Source: Salinibacterium sp. NK8237
GTDB lineage: Bacteria; Actinomycetota; Actinomycetes; Actinomycetales; Microbacteriaceae
Assembly (NCBI RefSeq): GCF_015864955.1
Contig: NZ_JADYWE010000001.1
Location: 806,001-870,000 of the forward strand
Direction: 5' to 3'
DNA length: 64,000 nucleotides
Position numbers and translations under genes: made by a program
The notes under the pieces: model-generated
Databases searched by the model: none
Seen by the model: the letters and a program-made list of their open reading frames with translations, nothing else
What the model was told of the DNA's origin: nothing
Shown here: in pieces, positions 52,404-61,228 of the stretch
How the letters are laid out: the number at the start of each line of letters is the position of its first letter
How positions within the stretch are numbered: the first letter of the stretch is position 1

Positions 52404-52862
52404 ATGGAACCAACCACTGCACGCCCCGATCGCACGCTCATCGTGATCCTTTCCGTCATCGCCGCAATCGTGGTGATTGCGCTCGTGGTGGTGTTCACTC
52501 GGGGCGGCGCTTCAGAAATAGACCCCACGACACCTGAGGGTGTCGTGCAGTCATACTCGCTGGCTGTTGTTGAGAGCGACTATTCGGCGGCACGCGATTT
52601 TTTGTCGACCGAGCTGCGAGAGAATTGCGAGAGCGCCGACCTGAACACGATTCAGGGGCTGCGGATGACCGTCATTTCGACAACCATCAACGAGGACACC
52701 GCGGTGGTGCGAGTCTCGATGGAACGCGGCAGCGGTGACTTCGGCGGCTCCGGCTACGTTTCTGAGGAAGTATTCACCCTCGTTCTCGAGAGTAGAACGT
52801 GGCGGATTGAAACAACTCCGTGGGATCTGACCCTGTGCTACAACCAAGGAATAGGCGAATGA
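52404..52862 (+). CDS. Single-pass membrane protein of unknown function
   Basis: The protein has 152 residues from ATG 52404. One N-terminal helix (LIVILSVIAAIVVIALVVVF) is followed by an exposed domain that resembles the NTF2-like or DUF4878 type fold common in small secreted proteins (TTPEGVVQSYSLAVVESDY). It overlaps the next gene (ATGA). Confidence 0.75.
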   Translation: MEPTTARPDRTLIVILSVIAAIVVIALVVVFTRGGASEIDPTTPEGVVQSYSLAVVESDYSAARDFLSTELRENCESADLNTIQGLRMTVISTTINEDTAVVRVSMERGSGDFGGSGYVSEEVFTLVLESRTWRIETTPWDLTLCYNQGIGE

Positions 52863-54508
52863 GCTCGATGAGATCGACTCCCACTCCCCCGCCCAACGTG
52901 ATTCCGGCGGTCGGCGGCGTGCAAACGGTGCGTCGCGTCATCACCTACCTTCTGCTCGCAACGACCGTGATCATCGCGGCGAGTGGTGTCAGCGGCCTTC
53001 TCGATCGACTGTTTTCGGCTAACCGCCTCGAGGTCAGTTTTGATAACTATGGCTTGGCGACCTCGTTGGCTTCTGCCCTGATCGCTGGCCCTCTTGCCGC
53101 GGTGCTGTGGTGGTTGATCTGGCGGGACGCAACGATGACCCGCGACCGGGCATCCGTCATGTGGCCTGTTTATCTCACGATCATGTCGACGGTGGCTCTG
53201 CTGGTGTCGACAATTGCGCTCTTCACGTGGGCAGCGGAAGCTTTTGTGAATGGCTGGCAGCCGTACGGGCTCGCTGTGGGTATCGTGTGGGCACTGGTGT
53301 GGCTGTGGCATTACTGGATGTGGCGACACCCTAGCAAGGCACCGACCCGACTGCCGGGTGCAGCCCCCGCAATCGCGTCCCTCGTTGGCCTGACTTACGC
53401 TGCCGGTGGTGTGGTGTGGGCTCTTAGCCAACTAATCGATTCTGCGGTTGATGCTGCACTCGGCTCAGTCGTGATCAGCGATCCGGTGTGGCAGCTGGTG
53501 TTGCAGGGGCTCGTATGGGCCGTCGGCGGTGCGCTGTTGTGGTGGTGGCATTGGTTCCGTGTTGGCGTGCGGGAGCAGGCTCAGGGTTTCTCGAATGTGC
53601 TGCTCGTCTTCATTGCGGGAATCGCGTCCATTGCGGTCTTCGCTGCGGGCATCATGGTCGCGCTCACCGCCATTCTTGAGCTGGTAACGGCGTCGACGCA
53701 GCCTTTCGCTGTCACGCTCGAGTCTCTCGGAATCGCAATTGCTAACGCGGTCGTCGGTGCTCTCGTGCTGGTTTATCACGCTCGTGTTGTCGCCGGACGT
53801 TCCGCCGGGGTGCGTTCAGCTACGCGGCTTGCGAGTGCCGGTGTTTCGCTGGCGTACGCGGCGTCAGGTGTTGGTGTGATGGTGAATGCGCTGCTCGCTA
53901 CCTCGAGCAATTCGCTTATTGAGGGGAACATCCGCAGTCTGCTGCTGAGCGGTCTCAGCGCTCTGATAGTGGGCGGCGTGCTGTGGTGGATGTTATGGAA
54001 GCCACTGCAGGCGTCACTCCCTGAGCGCGTTTCCGCTCCAGGGCGCCGCGTCTATTTGGTGATCATTTTTGGCCTCAGCGCACTCGTGGCGCTCATCACG
54101 TTGCTCGTGATCGGCTTTCAGCTGTTCTCGTTCTTGCTCGATGGTGGCAGCGGTGAAAGCTTTGTTGAGCGTTCACGTCAAGCCCTTGGGCTGCTCACGG
54201 CCACCCTCCTCGTTGCCGCCTACCATTTCGCGATTTGGCAACGCGACCGCGCCTCCAGCGTCACTGAAGAGGTCGTTCGTCGAATCAGTCACGTCACGCT
54301 CGTGGCCTCCCACGACAACGCCGAGCTTGTGGATGCCGTGCGTGCCGCAACCGGAGCCCGCGTGACGGTTCTTCAGCGCGCAACGGCCTCGCCGCTTGAG
54401 CCCGGCAGCGCGGAAATCGTTGCCGCCCTCGACGGAATCGAGGCCAGCAACGTTCTCGTCGTGGCGGGCGCTAAGGGCAAGATTGCGGTCATCCCCCTGA
54501 AGGGCTGA
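52859..54508 (+). CDS. DUF5671-type polytopic membrane protein
   Basis: The protein has 549 residues from ATG 52859 (overlap with the preceding gene). About twelve membrane helices occur in repeated three-helix units, each opening like VRRVITYLLLATTVIIAASG and including a WW..WH pattern, as in DUF5671 proteins. The cytoplasmic tail of about 80 residues contains an alternating beta/alpha stretch. Function unknown. Confidence 0.82.
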   Translation: MSSMRSTPTPPPNVIPAVGGVQTVRRVITYLLLATTVIIAASGVSGLLDRLFSANRLEVSFDNYGLATSLASALIAGPLAAVLWWLIWRDATMTRDRASVMWPVYLTIMSTVALLVSTIALFTWAAEAFVNGWQPYGLAVGIVWALVWLWHYWMWRHPSKAPTRLPGAAPAIASLVGLTYAAGGVVWALSQLIDSAVDAALGSVVISDPVWQLVLQGLVWAVGGALLWWWHWFRVGVREQAQGFSNVLLVFIAGIASIAVFAAGIMVALTAILELVTASTQPFAVTLESLGIAIANAVVGALVLVYHARVVAGRSAGVRSATRLASAGVSLAYAASGVGVMVNALLATSSNSLIEGNIRSLLLSGLSALIVGGVLWWMLWKPLQASLPERVSAPGRRVYLVIIFGLSALVALITLLVIGFQLFSFLLDGGSGESFVERSRQALGLLTATLLVAAYHFAIWQRDRASSVTEEVVRRISHVTLVASHDNAELVDAVRAATGARVTVLQRATASPLEPGSAEIVAALDGIEASNVLVVAGAKGKIAVIPLKG

Positions 54509-54565
54509 AGCGTCGCTAGCTGAAGCGGTAGTCAGCCGAAGCGCTAGCCAGCTGAAGCGATAGTC
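54503..54565. repeat. Four 16-bp tandem units spanning a stop codon
   Basis: Units 54503-54517 (15 bases), 54518-54533, 54534-54549 and 54550-54565 follow the pattern AGCTGAAGCG-TAG-C. The first includes the TGA stop of the DUF5671-type gene. The remainder to 54585 shows nothing else. Confidence 0.75.
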
Positions 54566-54585
54566 GGCTAAGCCCGAACCGGTGG

Positions 54586-55350
54586 TTAGCGGAAGTTCAG
54601 CCCACCGTTGATGTCGAGAACCTGCCCCGTCACGTACGACGACAGATCAGACGCAAGGAATGTGGTGACGCCAGCGACGTCTTCCACGGTTCCCGCGCGC
54701 CCCAACGGCACACCGGCGATGATTCCGGGCTGCGCGCTGCTGGGCGTGAAGTTGTTGTGGAACGGAGTGTCACCGATGAAACCGGGCGCGAGCGCATTGA
54801 CGGTGATGTTCGACGGGGCAAGCTCTTTCGCGAGGCCCCGAGTGAAGCCAACGATTGCTGACTTCGCGGTCGCGTAAGCAACAGCACCGGCGCCACCACC
54901 ATTTTCAGAAGCAAGCGACGACATCATAATGACGCGGCCGGCGCTCGACTGCGTCAGGTACGGGATCGCAGCCCGAGAGACGAAGAACCCGCTCGTGGCG
55001 TTGACATCCATCACCTGGTGCCAGTGGTCATCGCTCATCTCGGCGATGGTGTGACGGCCCACGAGGTTCCCCGCATTGTTAACGATGATGTCGAGGCCAC
55101 CAAGAGCTTCCGCAGCGGCGTCCACGACGGCTGTTGCCTGGGCAGAGTCGGTGAGGTCACCCTGCACCGCGACCGAAGTGCGGCCGAGGGCGACGATCTG
55201 GGCCACGACGTCGGCGGCTGCATCCTTGCTATTGGCATAGTGCACGACAACGTCGGCGCCCGCTTGAGCGAGGCCGAGCGCGATTGCGGCACCGATTCCT
55301 TGACCTGATCCTGTGACGAGTGCGCGGCGTCCGCTGAGGTTGATCTGCAT
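54586..55350 (-). CDS. Short-chain dehydrogenase/reductase (FabG-like)
   Basis: This is a 254-residue classical SDR: TGSGQGIG cofactor site, NNAG, catalytic Ser in MMSSLAS, Tyr-x3-Lys in YATAKSA, and C-terminal VTGQVLDINGG. NAD(P)H use is expected. In this island it probably oxidises a hydroxy-acid or sugar-acid intermediate. A shared operator-like site lies 94 bases upstream. Confidence 0.93.
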   Translation of the reverse strand: MQINLSGRRALVTGSGQGIGAAIALGLAQAGADVVVHYANSKDAAADVVAQIVALGRTSVAVQGDLTDSAQATAVVDAAAEALGGLDIIVNNAGNLVGRHTIAEMSDDHWHQVMDVNATSGFFVSRAAIPYLTQSSAGRVIMMSSLASENGGGAGAVAYATAKSAIVGFTRGLAKELAPSNITVNALAPGFIGDTPFHNNFTPSSAQPGIIAGVPLGRAGTVEDVAGVTTFLASDLSSYVTGQVLDINGGLNFR

Positions 55351-55443
55351 GGTGTCTCTTTCTCTTGAACTTCGGGTCGCGTGGGCGAAGCTGTGCGCTC
55401 ACACGGGTGCAATTGACGTACAAAAATCAGGCGAATACGGCGT

Positions 55444-55457
55444 GGTATATCGGTATA
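55444..55457. promoter_or_regulatory. Operator copy 1 (GTATA-N4-TATAC type)
   Basis: GGTATATCGGTATA is the exact reverse complement of 14 bases at 58622-58635. It lies between the ALDH stop and the SDR start. The GTATA..TATAC symmetry suits FCD-type GntR regulators; a gene for one is at 57125. Confidence 0.6.
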
Positions 55458-55463
55458 ACAAGG

Positions 55464-57023
55464 CTACACGATGGCGTTTTGCTCACCGCTGCCAGTGTGC
55501 CCCAGCGAGCGTGTTCTGTCACTGGCAAGAACTAGAACGCCATCGATGCGGCGGGGAATCGCGGTGTAGTTCTCGCGAAGTTCCTCGGGCAGCACCGCTT
55601 CTGGCGCATCCTGAAACGCGATCGGTCGCAAGAATCGCCGGATCGCACTCACTCCAACCGAGCTGTGCTGCGAATTTGTCGACGGCCAATTGCCACCGTG
55701 GTGCTGGGCCCACGACACGCGCACCCCGGTCGGGAATCCGTTGAAAACGAGACGGCCAACGGTCGGCGCGATCTTGTCGCTCAGCTCCTGCACCACCTGA
55801 GGTTCGTCGTGACCGTGATGGATAGTGGCCGTCAGCGAGCCGGGCATCACGTCGATGGCACGGGACACCTGCTCAAGCGAGGTGTAGCGCACCACAACGA
55901 GAACGGGGCCGAAGGCTTCTTCTGCGGTAGCTGCAGTGAAGTCATCCGCCGAAATTTCAAGCAGGGTCGGCGTCGCACGGATGCCCGCATCACCGTTAGT
56001 GCCTGCAGCGATGATTCGCGCGCTACCGCCACCCGTGATCCGGCCGAGGATGTCGGTGAGCGAACTCGAGATGCGACTATTCAGCAGCACCAGGCCTCCA
56101 GCCGCGGTGGTTCGCTCACGGAGGCCGTCGAGGATCGCATCGCCGCTCGGTCCACTCGGCAGCAGTGCCACACCGGGTTTGGTGCAGAACTGGCCGGCGC
56201 CCAACGTAAATGATCCGAAGAGGCCCTCGGCGATGGCCGCCCCGCGCTCCTCGGCTGCTGCTTCGGTGATGACGAGCGGATTGAGGCTGCTGAGTTCGCC
56301 GTAGAACGGGATCGGCGTTTCGCGGGTGGCGATGATCTCCATCAGTGCTTCTCCCGCTCCGAGTGAGCCGGTGAAACCGACCGCCGCGATGTGCGGGTCG
56401 GCCACGAGATCACGCCCGGATTGCGTGCCAAAGATGATGGAGATGGTGCCGTCTGGGGCCCCGTAGCGCGTTGCGGCATCCGCCAGCGTACGGAACGACA
56501 AGCGCGAGGTGAGCGGATGCGAGCTATGCGCCTTGATGACAACGCTGTTGCCTGCTGCTAGCGCCGAGGCGGTATCGCCGCCGACTACCGAAAAGGCGAA
56601 GGGAAAGTTGCTCGACCCGAACACGGCAACGGGGCCGATCGGGATGAGCATGCGGCGCAGCTCCGGCCCGTGACCGAGCGGGGTGTCCCCCGCGTAGTCG
56701 ATCGTTGCTTCGAGGTAGCTGCCTTCGCGGAGTGCTTCGGCGAAGAGGCGGAACTGAAACTGAGAGCGACCAAGTTCGCCATTCAAACGGCCCTCGCCGA
56801 GGCCCGTTTCGGCATCCGCCACGGCCACGAGTTCGGTGCGGCGCTCTTCGAGTCCGTCGGCAAGTGCTTCAAGCAGACCTGCTCGCCATTCCCGGCTGCT
56901 CGTTCTCAAAGTCTCGAACGCTGCCTGAGCGGATGCCGCCAGTGCCGCTGTCTCGGCCGCAGAGGTCAGCTCAATATCGGTGTCCTGCGTGATGCCAGTG
57001 GTGGGATTAGTCGTTGTCAGCAT
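55464..57023 (-). CDS. Aldehyde dehydrogenase, 2-oxoglutarate semialdehyde dehydrogenase type
   Basis: The protein has 519 residues from ATG 57023 (GGAG in front). Catalytic Cys lies in GAGQFCTKPG, general base region FYGELSSLNP, cofactor region GSSNFPFAFSVVGGD. Length and GGNWPSTNSQHSSVG near the end match the 2,5-dioxopentanoate dehydrogenase group, which makes 2-oxoglutarate from its semialdehyde in sugar-acid and hydroxyproline breakdown. Divergent from the GntR gene. Confidence 0.92.
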   Translation of the reverse strand: MLTTTNPTTGITQDTDIELTSAAETAALAASAQAAFETLRTSSREWRAGLLEALADGLEERRTELVAVADAETGLGEGRLNGELGRSQFQFRLFAEALREGSYLEATIDYAGDTPLGHGPELRRMLIPIGPVAVFGSSNFPFAFSVVGGDTASALAAGNSVVIKAHSSHPLTSRLSFRTLADAATRYGAPDGTISIIFGTQSGRDLVADPHIAAVGFTGSLGAGEALMEIIATRETPIPFYGELSSLNPLVITEAAAEERGAAIAEGLFGSFTLGAGQFCTKPGVALLPSGPSGDAILDGLRERTTAAGGLVLLNSRISSSLTDILGRITGGGSARIIAAGTNGDAGIRATPTLLEISADDFTAATAEEAFGPVLVVVRYTSLEQVSRAIDVMPGSLTATIHHGHDEPQVVQELSDKIAPTVGRLVFNGFPTGVRVSWAQHHGGNWPSTNSQHSSVGVSAIRRFLRPIAFQDAPEAVLPEELRENYTAIPRRIDGVLVLASDRTRSLGHTGSGEQNAIV

Positions 57024-57124
57024 GATTCTCCAGGGTCGATTGTTGGCTGGTGTGCGGGAGCCGACGAAGCGCCAGTCGGCCCTAATTTGCCGCCGCACGC
57101 GTGTGTTCGTTTAGGCTGACCTCC

Positions 57125-57811
57125 ATGACCCAGTCGCTCGACGCTACGTTTCCGTCCCCGCTGCCTCCGCAGGCGGACAGTCCCACGCGCACAGATCAGA
57201 TCATTGACGCACTTCGGTCCGCGATCGTTTCGGGGGCGCTGGAGCCCGGTCAGGTGCTCGTCGAACGCAAGATCGCCGAGCAGCTCGGTGTCTCGAAAAC
57301 ACCGGTCCGTGAAGCGTTGATCGTGCTCGAGCGTTCGGGCTTGTTGGACGTTCAAGCTCGACGAATCTCGGTTCGCCGCTTGAGCTTCACTGACATCCGC
57401 CACATTTACGAAGAGCGCGTGCTGCTGGAGCCGTGGGCCATTCTGGACGCCGCACGAAGTGGACGAGAATTTACCGTCGCCGGGCAGGCCCTGGTCGATG
57501 CACGCACGTTCGCCGCCGCAAACGACAACGCGTCGACGGCGCTCGCCAACCGCCGCTTTCACCGCGGCATGTATGCCAATAGTGAGAACGAGTTCATCGT
57601 CAATTCGCTCGATCGCTTGCAAGATCTCACGGCTCTCGCCGTCGCCGCCGTGCTGTGGGAGAACTGGCCGCGACGCGAGATTGAAGCCAGCGAGCACGAA
57701 GCGATTTATGCCGCAGCGAGCAGCGGGGATGCCACCAAGGCCGCCCAGCTCATGAAGGACCACATCGGCGCATCTATCGACCGCGTCACGCAGCGCGAGC
57801 TCGGACTGTAA
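57125..57811 (+). CDS. GntR family regulator, FadR/FCD subfamily
   Basis: The protein has 228 residues from ATG 57125. Winged HTH: ERKIAEQLGVSKTPVREALI. The FCD helical domain has the metal/ligand residues in EERVLLEPWAI, FHRGMY and HEAIYAA. It likely senses the organic acid substrate and controls the SDR, ALDH and RraA-like genes around it. Confidence 0.94.
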   Translation: MTQSLDATFPSPLPPQADSPTRTDQIIDALRSAIVSGALEPGQVLVERKIAEQLGVSKTPVREALIVLERSGLLDVQARRISVRRLSFTDIRHIYEERVLLEPWAILDAARSGREFTVAGQALVDARTFAAANDNASTALANRRFHRGMYANSENEFIVNSLDRLQDLTALAVAAVLWENWPRREIEASEHEAIYAAASSGDATKAAQLMKDHIGASIDRVTQRELGL

Positions 57812-57822
57812 CGGGTTCATTC

Positions 57823-58584
57823 CTACCCCGGCAGTAGTTCATGGTAGCTCTTGAGGAGCGCCTCGTCGGGCGGGTAGGTGCCGCGCAGCGGGCTGCCATC
57901 TTCCACTTTGGTGAGAATGAACTCCTCGAGCTTTTCTTGCTCGAGAGCGTCGCGCGCCACTGATTCGACGAGGTGTCGCGGGATGCACACCACGCCGTCG
58001 CGGTCGCCCACCATGATGTCGCCGGGATAGATGGCGACTTCGGCGCACGCGATGGGGATCTGAAAGTCGACCACGTGGTGTTGCGCAAGATTGGTGGTCG
58101 GCGAGGCGCCTGCCGAAAACGTGGGCAGGTCGAGCTCTTCAAAGCCGACCATGTCGCGGAATGAGCCGTCACTCACGATGCCGGCAGCGCCGCGAAGCTT
58201 GAGACGGGTAGCCAGGATGTGCCCGATCGAGGCCGCTCGCTTTTTGCCGCGCGCGTCAATCACGAGCACTTGGCCTTCGCTGACGGACTCAACTCCGATG
58301 CGCTGGGGGTGGTCGTAGTCCTGAAAGATCGACGGCACGTCAATGTCTTCGCGCGCGGGAATACAGCGCATCGTGAACGCCTCCCCCAGCAGTCGCTGTC
58401 GGGACGGGTTCGAAAACTCTAGGCCTTCGAGATACGTGTTGCGGAGCCCTCGCGCCATGAGCTGCGTGGTGATCGTTGCAGTGCTCACAATGCCCAGTGC
58501 GACTGTGGCCTCCGGGCTCAGAGGAGCGGTGGTTGCCTCCGGCGGTTTCCCGAATTCATTGCGATTCGCTGAATTGGTGTGCAT
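57823..58584 (-). CDS. RraA-like / 4-hydroxy-4-methyl-2-oxoglutarate aldolase family protein
   Basis: The protein has 253 residues from ATG 58584 (GGAGGG in front). The RraA fold signature is HILATRLKLRGAAGIVSDGSFRD, given here as GAAGIVSDG and SFRD, with the Arg-Asp pair that binds the divalent metal and pyruvoyl group. Members in catabolic clusters act as pyruvate aldolases or oxaloacetate decarboxylases rather than RNase regulators. It is a longer version with an extra N-terminal segment. Confidence 0.88.
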   Translation of the reverse strand: MHTNSANRNEFGKPPEATTAPLSPEATVALGIVSTATITTQLMARGLRNTYLEGLEFSNPSRQRLLGEAFTMRCIPAREDIDVPSIFQDYDHPQRIGVESVSEGQVLVIDARGKKRAASIGHILATRLKLRGAAGIVSDGSFRDMVGFEELDLPTFSAGASPTTNLAQHHVVDFQIPIACAEVAIYPGDIMVGDRDGVVCIPRHLVESVARDALEQEKLEEFILTKVEDGSPLRGTYPPDEALLKSYHELLPG

Positions 58585-58621
58585 TCTCAAAACCCTCCAT
58601 TAGGCCGACATCCGGGCTCAG

Positions 58622-58635
58622 TATACCGATATACC
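58622..58635. promoter_or_regulatory. Operator copy 2 (GTATA-N4-TATAC type)
   Basis: TATACCGATATACC, preceded by G, gives the near-perfect inverted repeat GTATA-CCGA-TATAC. It lies 38 bases upstream of the RraA-like start and matches the site at 55444-55457. Confidence 0.6.
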
Positions 58636-58675
58636 AAGATGTCGTTCTACTGAACAGCGGAGGTGGGCTGCTCGA

Positions 58676-59485
58676 TCAGGGTTGAGGAACGGTGATGCCC
58701 GGCTCTTTGGCTCCGAGTCGAGCCCGCACTTCGTGGGCGGCATCGACCAGCGCACGCACGACATCCGTTGGCCACTGCGAGCTCGTGCGCGACGCCGGCA
58801 TCGTGACTGAAATTGCCGAATTGACCCCACCGGTAGCGCTCGTCAACGGCACCGCAACACTGCGCGAACCGGCGAGATACTCTTCATCGTCGACGGCATA
58901 GCCGCGCTTTTTCGCGACAGCGATTCGCTCCCGCAAAGCAGGCAAGTCGATCACGGTCTTGTTGATCAGACGAGGTTCCGGGATCGCCGCCAGACGCCTC
59001 CCCGCTTCCTCCGGCTCCAGGTTGCTCAGTAGCGCGATTCCTGGCGCTGTGGCGTGGGCAGCCAGCCGGATTCCCACCGACGAACCGAAGAGCGCGCCCT
59101 CGCTGGAATGCTGGCTAATCGCGAAGTACGCGCTATCGACACCGTCTAAGCGAGCCAATTGAACGGTCTCCCCCAGAGCGGTCGCGAGCTGGTCGAGCAC
59201 GGGCTTGGCGGCATTCGCAATGTGATTGTGACCGGTGTACATCTGGCCGACTTGCCATGCCCTCAAACCGAGCGAATACTGCCGGGTTGACGGGTCATGT
59301 TCGAGCCAGCCCGACTTCTGCAGAGTGTTCAACAGACCGTGGGCACTTGAGCGCGGCAAGCCGAGCGAGGTGAGGATCTCAGTGAAGCTGACGAATCCCT
59401 TTGCCGCGACGAGGTCGACTATCGCCAGTGCTCGGTCGGCAGACTTCACCGAATGAGCTGTGGATACCGTGGGCTGGAGTTGCAT
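58676..59485 (-). CDS. IclR family transcriptional regulator
   Basis: The protein has 269 residues. The N-terminal winged HTH is SFTEILTSLGLPRSSAHGLLNTL. The C-terminal effector domain carries AHATAPGIALLSNL and DDEEYLAGSRSVAVPL, typical of IclR. It is divergent from the TctCBA transporter genes, so it is the likely regulator of uptake, responding to the imported acid. Confidence 0.95.
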   Translation of the reverse strand: MQLQPTVSTAHSVKSADRALAIVDLVAAKGFVSFTEILTSLGLPRSSAHGLLNTLQKSGWLEHDPSTRQYSLGLRAWQVGQMYTGHNHIANAAKPVLDQLATALGETVQLARLDGVDSAYFAISQHSSEGALFGSSVGIRLAAHATAPGIALLSNLEPEEAGRRLAAIPEPRLINKTVIDLPALRERIAVAKKRGYAVDDEEYLAGSRSVAVPLTSATGGVNSAISVTMPASRTSSQWPTDVVRALVDAAHEVRARLGAKEPGITVPQP

Positions 59486-59645
59486 GTTCCGGAGTTTACA
59501 GATGTGAACTCGTTGCCGCGCATTGTTGCGACACCGTGTCGAACGACCGCGAGAGAGGATTTAAAGACAGCGACCGATGTTGTGTGGTATCTTCGGCGTT
59601 CACAAGCATGAACGTGAATTAACAACAATGATTGGTTGGATATCA

Positions 59646-60719
59646 ATGTCGATGTCAAAAATCGCCTCTAGCGGGCTCTTGCACAAGCCTTCGCGTCGCG
59701 TCAGGGTTTCGGGACTCGCCATAGCCGTCTCCGCGGGACTTCTCGTCAGTGGCTGTGCGCAGTCCGGCGAAACTTCTACTGATTCTGCCGCGGGCAGTTC
59801 GGGTGATGCGTGTGACATTTCGTCGACGTACCCGAGCGGTGCGATCGAATTCATCGTGCCGTGGGCTGCCGGCGGAGGCACCGACAGCGTCTCTCGCTTC
59901 GTCGGAATTCAGTTGTCTGACCGTTTGGGAGTTCCCGTCAACGTCGTCAACCGTGACGGCGGTGGTGGCGTTATCGGTCACACGGCCATCGCTAACGGCA
60001 ACGCCGACGGCTCCGTGATCGGTATGACCACGGTGGAAATCACCATGATGCACTGGCAGGGTCTCACCGACCTCAGCTACGAAGACATCACCCCGATCGC
60101 TCAGGTCAACTCTGACCCCTCTGGCATCACGGTTGCCGCTGACGCCCCGTGGGACACGATCGAAGACCTTCTCGATGATGCCCGCGCTAACCCCGGCGAC
60201 ATCGTCGGCTCGGGAACAGCCATTGGCGGAATTTGGGACCTAGCTCGCGCCGGAATGCTCCTTGAAGCTGGCATGGATGTCAACGACATCCGTTGGGTAC
60301 CGAGCGCTGGTTCCGCCCCCGCCCTTCAAGAGCTCGCTGCTGGCGGTATTGATGTCACGTTCGCCAGCCTCGCTGAGAACGCCACGATGATCGGTGCCGG
60401 CGAAGCTCGCCCGCTCGCCATTATGGGCGAAGAGCGCGACCCGAACTACCCCGACGTTCCGACTCTCAAGGAGGTCGGAATCGACTTCTCGATGGGTTCC
60501 TGGCGTGGAGTTTCTGGCCCCGCCGGAATGGACGAAGACATCGTTGCTGAACTCGAATGCCAGGTTGCCGACATCGTGGAGAGCGACGAGTACGTCGAAT
60601 TCATGACGACTGCCGGATTCGGCGTTGACGGCAAGGACACAGCCGCGTTTACTGAGTTCATCGTCAACGAGGATGAAGCTAAGGGAACGATCATGGAAGC
60701 AGCAGGACTGACCGGATGA
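59646..60719 (+). CDS. tctC: Tripartite tricarboxylate transporter substrate-binding lipoprotein TctC
   Basis: The protein has 357 residues from ATG 59646 (GGATA upstream; an in-frame ATG lies two codons on). Lipobox LVSGC makes it membrane-anchored, as expected in a Gram-positive. The binding fold is the Bug/TctC type: IEFIVPWAAGGGTDSVSR and PSAGSAPALQELAAGGIDV. It captures a carboxylate and hands it to TctAB. The frame before this start has poor composition. Confidence 0.94.
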   Translation: MSMSKIASSGLLHKPSRRVRVSGLAIAVSAGLLVSGCAQSGETSTDSAAGSSGDACDISSTYPSGAIEFIVPWAAGGGTDSVSRFVGIQLSDRLGVPVNVVNRDGGGGVIGHTAIANGNADGSVIGMTTVEITMMHWQGLTDLSYEDITPIAQVNSDPSGITVAADAPWDTIEDLLDDARANPGDIVGSGTAIGGIWDLARAGMLLEAGMDVNDIRWVPSAGSAPALQELAAGGIDVTFASLAENATMIGAGEARPLAIMGEERDPNYPDVPTLKEVGIDFSMGSWRGVSGPAGMDEDIVAELECQVADIVESDEYVEFMTTAGFGVDGKDTAAFTEFIVNEDEAKGTIMEAAGLTG

Positions 60720-61225
60720 CTTTCGACACCGCTCCGGAGGTAGAGGAGTCGGTGGGCAAGCCCGAAAACAGCTACGACCTCGCCAGTGGCGTGGTCGTAG
60801 TTGTTTTCGGCTCGGCCATCCTTCTCGCCGTTCGCGATTACCCCACACTGCCGAGCGGAGAGCTCGGCCCCTCGCTCTTCCCCGGCATTATTGGCGGGCT
60901 CATGATTCTCATGGGCGTGCTGCTTCTGGGGCGGTGGTTCAAAGCCCGCAAGACGGTTCGACCGGCGAAAGAAAAGGGCGAAGCTGTCGTCTGGAGCAGG
61001 TGGATCAATGCCGGGCTCATCATCGGTGCGGTCATCTTCTATCTTCTCGCCGTCGACTTCCTCGGTTTTCTCACGACCGTCAGTGTGATGACGGTCGGAC
61101 TGATCTTCCGACTCGGCACGAAGTGGTGGGTCGCCATTACGGCCGGCGTACTCACCACGCTCGTGGTCTGGCTGATCTTCAACAAGGTACTTCTCGTGCC
61201 GCTTCCACTCGGATTCTGGGGTTAG
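60716..61225 (+). CDS. tctB: Tripartite tricarboxylate transporter small membrane subunit TctB
   Basis: The protein has 169 residues and four predicted membrane helices. Opening helix YDLASGVVVVVFGSAILLAV, a conserved LPSGELGPSLFPGIIGGL loop typical of TctB. ATGA overlap with tctC. Confidence 0.93.
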   Translation: MTFDTAPEVEESVGKPENSYDLASGVVVVVFGSAILLAVRDYPTLPSGELGPSLFPGIIGGLMILMGVLLLGRWFKARKTVRPAKEKGEAVVWSRWINAGLIIGAVIFYLLAVDFLGFLTTVSVMTVGLIFRLGTKWWVAITAGVLTTLVVWLIFNKVLLVPLPLGFWG

Positions 61226-61228
61226 AAC

